Below, piece after piece: positions 31,720 through 38,961 of a stretch of 38,961 bases of DNA. The position numbers and the translations under genes were made by a program. Source of the DNA: Clostridiales bacterium. GTDB taxonomy: Bacteria; Bacillota; Clostridia; Christensenellales; JAISNN01. Positions within the stretch are counted from its first letter, which is position 1. Every line of letters begins with the position of its first letter. The notes beneath the pieces were generated by a model. It saw only the letters and a program-made list of their open reading frames with translations, did not search any database and was not told where the DNA came from. The stretch spans positions 1 through 38,961 of the forward strand of contig JAISOS010000038.1 of the NCBI GenBank assembly GCA_031275485.1, read 5' to 3'.

Positions 31720-33108
31720 ATGAAAGAAAATTATGACGTTATGGTGGTCGGGAGCGGTACGGCTGGTATTTATTTTGCCAAACTGATGGCGGAACAGGGA
31801 TACAGCGTGGGCGTTTTCGATGCCGCGCCGAAGGAAAGATTGGGCGCGAGACTAAATATCTTTCACACCGACGCCGAAAAATTCGCGGAATTCGGCATAC
31901 CGGAGCCTAAGGCGGGCGACGAGGATTACGTCGGTTATTTCGAGTACGGAATTACAAAGTCCGCGCTTGATAACTATCCGAAACGCACCTATTACGGCTT
32001 TACCGTGCTTTTGCTACCGCCGTATCTCAAGCGCCTGCGCGGTTGGGCGGAGGGCTTCGGCGCGGAATTTTTTTACGACGCGTCCTTTACGGATTTTATC
32101 TACGACGAGAACGGGCGCGTAAGCGGCGCGAAAATCAGAACGGGCGGCGAAATCCGCATGATAAGCGCGAGGCTTGTCGCCGATTGCTCGGGCATACCGT
32201 CGGTCGCGAGGCGTAAGCTGAAGGACGGCGGTACGGTCGAAAATTTTGAAATCGGACCGAGAGATAAGTTTTACGTAATTCTCCGTTATGTCAAATTCAA
32301 AAAACCGGAGGACCGCGTAACGCTATCCACGGGCTGGGCGTATTACAAGACATGGCTCGGTCCGTCCTACGATCCCTCTCGCGCGATCGCGGGCGTGGGG
32401 TCGAATCTGTCTTTCGATTACGCGGAAAAATGCTATCAACGCTTTCTGGATCGCGTAAAGTTGCCCGAGTTCGAGATTGACCGTATCGAGCGCGGCGAAA
32501 CGCCTTACCGACGCTCGCCTTATGCGTTATGTACGGACGGCTTCGTATGTCTCGGCGACGCCGCGTGTATGACCAAGCCGTACAGCGGCGAGGGAATTAC
32601 CTCGGGCTGGGTATTCTGCCGTATCGCCGCCGAAGTCGCGGGAAAGATTATGAAAGGCGGCGCGTATCCGACCGAAGAAAAGCTCTGGGAAGCCAACGCG
32701 CGTTACGCGAGAACGCAGGGCGCGGATTTCGCCTACCTTTTCGCCATGCTCTGCAACGCGGTCGATTGCACCGCCGAGGAGAACGATTTCGAATTCAAAA
32801 AGGACATAGTTTTCGCGGAGAAAACTATGACGGATATGAACCGGAACTTTAACGCCGATATGCCCCTGAAAGACGCTCTTAAGCTTGGTTTAAGAGCCGC
32901 AGGCGGCTTCTTGGCAGGAAAGCTTTCGCCGAAAACTATGCGGGCGTTACTGAAAGGGTTGGGCGTTGCCGGAAAACTCAAAAGCCATTATAAAAAATAT
33001 CCCGAAACACCCGACGGTTTTTGGGCTTGGAAACAAAAAGCCGACGAGCTTTGGGAAAAAGCCGGCAGTATGGCCGATATGATAGATAAAATCGAGGCGG
33101 GTGCGTGA
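31720..33108 (+). CDS. FAD-dependent oxidoreductase, geranylgeranyl reductase family
   Basis: A 462-residue flavoprotein. The FAD-binding Rossmann motif is VVGSGTAGIYFAKLMAEQGY (9-28), the middle motif ADCSGIPSVAR is at 154-164, and the second FAD motif LGDAACMTKPYSGEGITSG is at 278-296. These three in this order mark the geranylgeranyl reductase / FixC-like group, which saturates isoprenoid chains or oxidises other lipophilic substrates. The C-terminal 100 residues are less conserved, and the substrate is unknown. GGAGGG precedes the ATG. It stands alone; a link to isoprenoids made through Dxs is possible but not shown by position. Confidence 0.82.
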   Translation: MKENYDVMVVGSGTAGIYFAKLMAEQGYSVGVFDAAPKERLGARLNIFHTDAEKFAEFGIPEPKAGDEDYVGYFEYGITKSALDNYPKRTYYGFTVLLLPPYLKRLRGWAEGFGAEFFYDASFTDFIYDENGRVSGAKIRTGGEIRMISARLVADCSGIPSVARRKLKDGGTVENFEIGPRDKFYVILRYVKFKKPEDRVTLSTGWAYYKTWLGPSYDPSRAIAGVGSNLSFDYAEKCYQRFLDRVKLPEFEIDRIERGETPYRRSPYALCTDGFVCLGDAACMTKPYSGEGITSGWVFCRIAAEVAGKIMKGGAYPTEEKLWEANARYARTQGADFAYLFAMLCNAVDCTAEENDFEFKKDIVFAEKTMTDMNRNFNADMPLKDALKLGLRAAGGFLAGKLSPKTMRALLKGLGVAGKLKSHYKKYPETPDGFWAWKQKADELWEKAGSMADMIDKIEAGA

Positions 33109-33420
33109 ATGGCGGTTTTTGCCGGTCTTATAACGTGGGGAGCTTTCCGCGAACAAAAGATTTCCCTTTTGTCCCTTTTCAAAAAAACTTTTAACGCTTC
33201 AACGGTTCCCGTCATAGATCGGAGCGGCGCGCGTCGGCAAGACCCCGATTAATGAAAAAATAACCTTGTAAACATGATATAAACGCGAAAGAATTACGTG
33301 AAAACATTCTTTGAGGAGCAACAAGATTAGAGTAGCGTTATTTTGCACAACTCCGATTCGCGGCGATTATATGTTTAAAACTTTTTGAGATAGATCTACG
33401 GCATACCTGTCGAAGCTTTC
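33109..33420. other. Intergenic region flavoprotein / gpr
   Basis: The two genes converge. The region holds one degenerate repeat copy (33130-33195); otherwise nothing is recognised and no clear terminator is seen. Confidence 0.5.
33130..33195. repeat. Dispersed palindromic repeat, degenerate copy
   Basis: GTGGGGAGCTTTCCGCGAACAAAAGATTTCCCTTTTGTCCC keeps the core GAACAAAAGATTTCCC and ends in CAAAAAAACTTTTAA. Confidence 0.45.
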
Positions 33421-34575
33421 CTAAAATTTCAGAGAATTAATTGCGGACGAAATGATTTCCGAGCATTGCTCGACTACGAGATTTATGTCTTTTACGGTAA
33501 CGATCATATCTGAAAGCGCGTCGGTTCCGTGCGCTGTCCCGCGTTTGCCGCTTTCGCCGCGTCCGTTTCGTTTACCGTGTCCGCTTTGTCCGTTATCATT
33601 GTTGCCTTCGCGTCGGCGGTTGAGATATGAGAGGTGTGCGGCGACGGTTTCGCCGTAGCTTTCCATAAGGCTCAGAGCGAGGCGTGACGCGGAGACGACA
33701 AGCGGCACGCCAACCGCGATAACGGGTACGCCCAGACTTTCGCGGTTCAGCGCAGGGCGGTGATTTTTCACACCGCCGCCCGGTTGCAATCCGCAAGTTG
33801 AGAGCTGAAAGGTCTTGGAGAGGCGGTCCGTGCGGTTGGCGGCGAGGGTGTCGATTGCGATTACCAGATCGGGACGGACTTTTTCCACCGCAGCGGATAC
33901 TATATCGAAGGATTCTATTCCCGTCATACCTATGACGTTGGGAATGAGCGTGCAAATTTTCGGGCGTTTGCCGTCGCCGGGAACGGGCTTGATTTTATTC
34001 GCGCAACCGGGTCCTAACGCGTCCGCAGTCATAAGTATGTTTCCCACGCCCACGACGAGAATTTTCCGCGTCGCGGCGTTAAGAAAGTCCGCCGCCTCCG
34101 CTATGCAGAGAGTCAGCTCGTTTGCCAACTCCGCGCCGATTTTTTCGTCCTTATAGCCGCCGCATTCGAGTGTTATATACAGTCCCTCGGGTTTGCCGTA
34201 TTTTTCCGTTTCGGCTCGGGTTATGACCGACGCGGTTTTTTTTATTTCACCTCCGAAAAGAGTGCTTGAAGCTCCCTTAAGCCCCTTAAATTCGATTGCC
34301 ATGTCGGTGAAATTATTCGCGTTATTTTTCGCATTTACGCCTCCCGTTGCGTTTAGGCGGTCGCTTGGTCTTTTTTCTCGCTTTTTTAATTCGGTTTTCA
34401 CGTTAGTAAAATTGCTTGCGGCGTTTTCCGTATTTGTGCCGCTTACGGCGCTTTTCATGTTTACGCCGTCCGTCGGATTTAAAGACTTGCGCGAGATTCT
34501 ATTCCGTTCTTTATCCTCATTTTTGCCGCCGGTCGTGCCGTACACGGCATTTTTAGCTTTGTTTTTCTTATTCAT
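33421..34575 (-). CDS. gpr: Germination protease (GPR, spore endopeptidase)
   Basis: A 384-residue aspartic-type protease that starts degradation of small acid-soluble spore proteins at germination; it is made as a zymogen in the forespore. Diagnostic segments are VVGVGNILMTADALGP (174-189) and DLVIAIDTLAA (236-246), carrying the two conserved Asp (about 185 and 242), and LSTCGLQPGGGVKNHR (258-273). The N-terminus (about 20-97) is an Asn/Thr/Lys-rich insertion made of two degenerate copies of one peptide (LNPTDGVNMK at 32, LNATGGVNAK at 74), and a second Gly/Asn-rich insertion lies at 321-353. No Shine-Dalgarno site precedes the ATG. The gene is the best evidence that the organism belongs to an endospore-forming lineage. 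Confidence 0.9.
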   Translation of the reverse strand: MNKKNKAKNAVYGTTGGKNEDKERNRISRKSLNPTDGVNMKSAVSGTNTENAASNFTNVKTELKKREKRPSDRLNATGGVNAKNNANNFTDMAIEFKGLKGASSTLFGGEIKKTASVITRAETEKYGKPEGLYITLECGGYKDEKIGAELANELTLCIAEAADFLNAATRKILVVGVGNILMTADALGPGCANKIKPVPGDGKRPKICTLIPNVIGMTGIESFDIVSAAVEKVRPDLVIAIDTLAANRTDRLSKTFQLSTCGLQPGGGVKNHRPALNRESLGVPVIAVGVPLVVSASRLALSLMESYGETVAAHLSYLNRRREGNNDNGQSGHGKRNGRGESGKRGTAHGTDALSDMIVTVKDINLVVEQCSEIISSAINSLKF

Positions 34576-34602
34576 ACGCTTAGTTTGGCGATTTTAAAAA
34601 AA

Positions 34603-34608
34603 ATTATA
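34603..34608 (-). promoter_or_regulatory. Possible -10 element of gpr
   Basis: On the minus strand TGATATAAT gives an extended -10 about 28 bases before the ATG. I see no convincing -35 for sigma-A, nor a clear sigma-G pair. Confidence 0.3.
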
Positions 34609-34617
34609 TCAATTCGC

Positions 34618-34646
34618 TTGCAAAAATCCCGTTTATATGCTAATAT
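34618..34646 (+). promoter_or_regulatory. rpsT promoter
   Basis: TTGCAA, 17 bases, TAATAT with an extended TGC. It is divergent from gpr. Confidence 0.5.
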
Positions 34647-34684
34647 AATAAACATAAATTAAAAGGTTAAGGAGAAACGGATCA

Positions 34685-34957
34685 GTGCCTCAGATTAAAT
34701 CTCAGATTAAAAGAGTGAAAATTACCGCAATAGAGAACGAACGGAACGCGGCAAAGAGAAGCAGAGTAAAAAATATCGTCAAGAAATATAACGGTGCAAT
34801 TGAAGCCAAAGAAATTGCCGCCGCCGAAGGGCTTTTAAAGGAAGTTGTCGGAGTTATCGAAAGCGCGTATCTCGACGGCGTTTACAAGAGAAATACCGCG
34901 TCGAGAAAAATTTCCGAACTGTCCAAGAAGCTCTCGGTGCTGAAAAAAGCGCAATAA
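34685..34957 (+). CDS. rpsT: 30S ribosomal protein S20
   Basis: A 90-residue, Lys/Arg-rich, all-helical protein that binds 16S rRNA. The N-terminus PQIKSQIKRVKITAIENERN and the segment RNAAKRSRVKNIVKKY match S20. It starts with GTG, with AAGGAG eleven bases upstream; no ATG is available nearby. Length is normal for the family and there is no insertion. The gene lies back-to-back with gpr and is transcribed toward the tRNA-23S operon, but a terminator separates them. Confidence 0.92.
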   Translation: MPQIKSQIKRVKITAIENERNAAKRSRVKNIVKKYNGAIEAKEIAAAEGLLKEVVGVIESAYLDGVYKRNTASRKISELSKKLSVLKKAQ

Positions 34958-35063
34958 TTTTAAGACGGTCGAATAAAAGCCGGTTCAGAGGTAAGCAATT
35001 TTAGCGTATACGGTTTCATAAGTAACGACGCTTTGGTGAACAATATTTTATTATAACATTATT

Positions 35064-35104
35064 AAAAACGGCTATTTAAAACGGGTAAATAGAGCCGTTT
35101 TTTG
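35064..35104 (+). terminator. rpsT terminator
   Basis: AAAAACGGCT pairs with AGCCGTTTTT (with one bulge), extended by ATTTA with TAAAT, and ends in a T run. Confidence 0.65.
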
Positions 35105-35361
35105 TTTCCGGTCGTTTTACGATGGGTGCACCTTATTTTTAATGTAAGAAAGCGCGTTTATGCATTATTCTTAGATAATCGGGATTCGGCGGATAAAACG
35201 ATTTTCCCGAAAGCGCACCGTATTTTTTAGACTTCGTACCGATATGGTCTATTGTCCGCGTTTTCATGCTTTTCAACCTTATTAAAAACAGATGCGTTTG
35301 TCCAAACGGACGCGTCCGCCGTATCAAAACGGCAAAATTTTTTTTAATTATATAAAATTGA

Positions 35362-35390
35362 TTGACATTGAAAATTCGTTATGATAGAAT
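35362..35390 (+). promoter_or_regulatory. Promoter of the tRNA-Ala / tRNA-Ile / 23S operon
   Basis: TTGACA, 17 bases, TAGAAT, with an extended TGA before the -10. The predicted leader to tRNA-Ala is about 170 bases. Confidence 0.75.
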
Positions 35391-35568
35391 ATTAAAGCTG
35401 TCCAAAAACGGCGGCGGCGAAAGTGCTGTTTTTACGGGTTTTCAACGGGGAAAAGCGTTCTTTATAAAGAAAGAATGAAATTCCTTTTAAAAGGAAAAAA
35501 TTCTTTTTTAACGGAGAAGTCGTTTTGAAGGAGAGGATTCTTTTTAACGGATAGAATTCCTTTTAAAC

Positions 35569-35644
35569 GGGGGTGTAGCTCAGCCGGGAGAGCACCTGCC
35601 TTGCAAGCAGGGGGTCAGCGGTTCGATCCCGCTCATCTCCACCA
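35569..35644 (+). tRNA. tRNA-Ala (anticodon TGC)
   Basis: A 76-base cloverleaf: acceptor GGGGGTG / CATCTCC with two G-T pairs, D-stem GCTC/GAGC, anticodon arm CCTGC CTTGCAA GCAGG, T-loop GTTCGATCC, and CCA encoded. Confidence 0.95.
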
Positions 35645-35647
35645 CGG

Positions 35648-35724
35648 GGGCTTATAGCTCAGCTGGTTAGAGCACGCGCCTGATAAGCGCGAGGTCGATG
35701 GTTCGAGTCCATTTGAGCCCACCA
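35648..35724 (+). tRNA. tRNA-Ile (anticodon GAT)
   Basis: A 77-base cloverleaf: acceptor GGGCTTA / TGAGCCC, anticodon arm CGCGCCTGATAAGCGCG, T-loop GTTCGAGTC, CCA encoded. It follows tRNA-Ala by three bases. The Ala-Ile pair is the classic spacer pair of rRNA operons. Confidence 0.95.
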
Positions 35725-36424
35725 TTTCCGATGTCTAAAGGGCTTCGGAAAAAGCACTTTCAATTTACCTTTTCGGATTTGAAACAGAATCCGGATAGTG
35801 TGGGCACATTGACAACTGCATAGAAAGAGTATAGAATTGAGATACTTGTATTTATTATTTGCGGAGCTATGGGTTTTGCTTATTTGCGGAGCTATGGTTT
35901 TTGCGGGTGGTAGGTATGAGGAATCGAGATGATATGAAGAGTAGAGTAGAGTAAAAATATCTAAGAAATAAGAGTAATACGATTATTTGTAAAATATTTG
36001 ACTACACATATACTAACAAATTGCTGAGGAATCTAGAAAGAGCGCGGGTGCGTAAAGCGGCGTCGTGCGGATTTTGGCGGATTTTAATGCGCGTCGGGTG
36101 TTTTTTTTGTCATAGCGTCGCTATGTCGGGGGAGATGCCTGGACGGGTGAAAAAGAGCCGGAAAACGCGGACGGCGGGTTGTGCGCGCGCGCTGAAAATA
36201 AAGATTTGAAAGAGAGCTTTAATTAAGGAAGATCCGGAGGGTAGAGATACTCTCTGAAATGAGGAGCGGAGAATTCAAGCCGGCAGGGTGTTTTCGGAGT
36301 ATTTTTTGTGATAGGATCGTACGGAAGCGGAGCGCGCGGCGAGGTCGCGGGTTTCGGTAGGGTTTTAAATAAAAGGGAGCCGGAAGGATTTTGAGAGGCG
36401 GATTTTTTGTTTCTTTAATAAATT
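35725..36424 (+). other. Spacer between tRNA-Ile and 23S rRNA (700 bases)
   Basis: It contains CATTGACAACTGCATAG (35809-35825), which resembles the TTGAAAACTGAATA-type motif found in 16S-23S spacers of Bacillota, and a 25-base tandem repeat at 35855-35904. No gene is seen. It is presumably removed during 23S processing. Confidence 0.6.
35855..35904 (+). repeat. Tandem repeat, two 25-base units
   Basis: TTATTTGCGGAGCTATGG plus seven bases occurs twice head to tail; the units differ at one position. Confidence 0.85.

Positions 36425-38961
<2,537 letters not shown>

Larger units (their letters stand above)
34958..35568. other. Region between rpsT and tRNA-Ala; no 16S rRNA
   Basis: It holds the rpsT terminator, the stable-RNA promoter at 35362-35390 and a leader of about 170 bases. 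In the leader a motif ATTC(C/T)TTTTTAACGG recurs four times with variation (about 35480, 35500, 35537 and 35556). No 16S rRNA sequence or protein gene is seen. Confidence 0.7.

Noticed and set aside
34958-35568. Remnant of a 16S rRNA 3' end before tRNA-Ala
   Set aside because: GAAGTCGT near 35516 recalls the 16S end, but the flanking anti-Shine-Dalgarno and decoding-site sequences are absent.

Overview
The window looks like a stretch of a Bacillota (Clostridia-like) genome. A germination protease gene (gpr) implies an endospore-forming lineage, and class III ribonucleotide reductase genes (nrdD, nrdG) imply anaerobic growth. Shine-Dalgarno sites are mostly strong (GGAGG, AAGGAG) and many promoters are near-consensus sigma-A sites. 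I cannot name the species from the sequence alone.

Layout. 1-1116: AT-rich C-terminal end of a probable polymorphic toxin, cut by the window edge, and a candidate immunity gene. 1146-4743: membrane-anchored HtrA-like protease, VanW-family protein, DUF21-like membrane protein. 4971-11226: dxs, then ilvB-ilvN-ilvC. Upstream of ilvB lie a promoter, a 29-codon Val/Ile/Leu-rich reading frame and an intrinsic terminator, which together look like a classical leader-peptide attenuator. 11920-13458: galT (minus) with a leader of about 390 nt. 14533-17619: AT-rich two-subunit BcgI-like restriction-modification module, headed by a small HTH gene whose frame breaks at a run of seven A. 17711-19955: lysA, then a decayed coding region. 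19960-24951: RibU-like ECF component (minus), rarA (apparently leaderless), GNAT acetyltransferase, FGGY kinase (minus). 25777-31135: trxB, nrdD and nrdG (all minus); nrdD carries a fused C-terminal redoxin domain and two NrdR boxes at its promoter. 31720-34957: geranylgeranyl-reductase-like flavoprotein, gpr (minus), rpsT. 35362-38961: a strong promoter driving tRNA-Ala, tRNA-Ile and a 23S rRNA that runs off the right edge, with no 16S gene in front.

Three patterns run across the region. (1) Conserved enzymes (Dxs, IlvB, NrdG, GPR, GNAT, TrxB, RibU-like) carry in-frame hydrophilic insertions, and in four of them the insertion consists of degenerate copies of a short peptide, which points to local duplication. 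(2) A palindromic repeat built around a G-rich arm, CCTTTTGTGAACAAAAG and a C-rich arm recurs about ten times between genes. (3) Two blocks (toxin/immunity, restriction-modification) are clearly more AT-rich than their surroundings and look acquired.

The strongest candidates for something new are the ilv attenuator in a Bacillota-like background, the duplication-derived insertions, and the 16S-less tRNA-23S operon. All calls were made by eye; no database search or folding program was run.
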